NCBI GenBank assembly: GCA_015486685.1 | Contig: WFRC01000127.1 | Location: forward strand, 1 to 5,278 | DNA from: Caldifarciminota bacterium | Lineage (GTDB): Bacteria; Hydrothermota; UBA3072; WFRC01 | Reading direction: 5' to 3' | Length of the DNA stretch: 5,278 nucleotides | Shown: positions 5,256 through 5,278 of the stretch, in pieces | How positions within the stretch are numbered: the first letter of the stretch is position 1 | Layout: every line of letters starts with the position of its first letter | Notes under the pieces: generated by a model | Seen by the model: the letters and a program-made list of their open reading frames with translations, nothing else | Told to the model about the DNA's origin: nothing | The model's database searches: none | Program-made: the position numbers and the translations under genes

Positions 5256-5278
5256 GTTTAATAAGTTAAAACGCTAAC

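Overview
The window looks like chromosome from an AT-rich Gram-negative bacterium. The evidence is a TonB-dependent outer-membrane receptor, an exported partner protein and a putative lipoprotein. Codons such as ATA, AGA and AGG are frequent. The receptor carries an N-terminal carboxypeptidase-regulatory-like domain, and the lipoprotein ends in a fibronectin-III-like domain. Together these lean toward the Bacteroidetes/FCB side of the tree or a deep-branching, probably anaerobic lineage. The sequence alone does not settle the phylum.

Layout: (1) Bases 1-1151, plus strand, hold an AAA-type ATPase of the DUF4143 family. Its N-terminus lies outside the window, and the reading frame is open from the left edge straight through the Walker A motif. 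(2) Bases 1152-1562 contain no convincing gene. They form an island of short dispersed-repeat modules: hairpins, GC-rich palindromes, short direct repeats, 'TGTCATTGCGAGGAGCGAAG'-type units and a 62-bp element with perfect 15-bp inverted ends. The flanking genes converge on this island. (3) Bases 5243 down to 1563, minus strand, form a tightly packed three-gene operon. In transcription order it encodes an exported FmdE-domain protein (4554-5243), a TonB-dependent receptor (2305-4557) and a putative lipoprotein with an FN3-like C-terminal domain (1563-2303). Genes 1 and 2 overlap by ATGA. Genes 2 and 3 are separated by one base, and the ribosome binding site of gene 3 is written in the last codons of gene 2.

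How the genes may work together: the receptor would import a ligand across the outer membrane using TonB energy. The FmdE-domain protein, with a GHICPG metal-binding-type motif behind a signal peptide, would act in the periplasm on the imported ligand, and the lipoprotein could be a membrane-anchored partner. The ligand cannot be read from the sequence; a metal, a metal chelate or a metallated cofactor is the reasonable guess. This envelope system built around an exported FmdE domain is the most interesting content of the window. No tRNA, rRNA, CRISPR array or transposase gene was seen.
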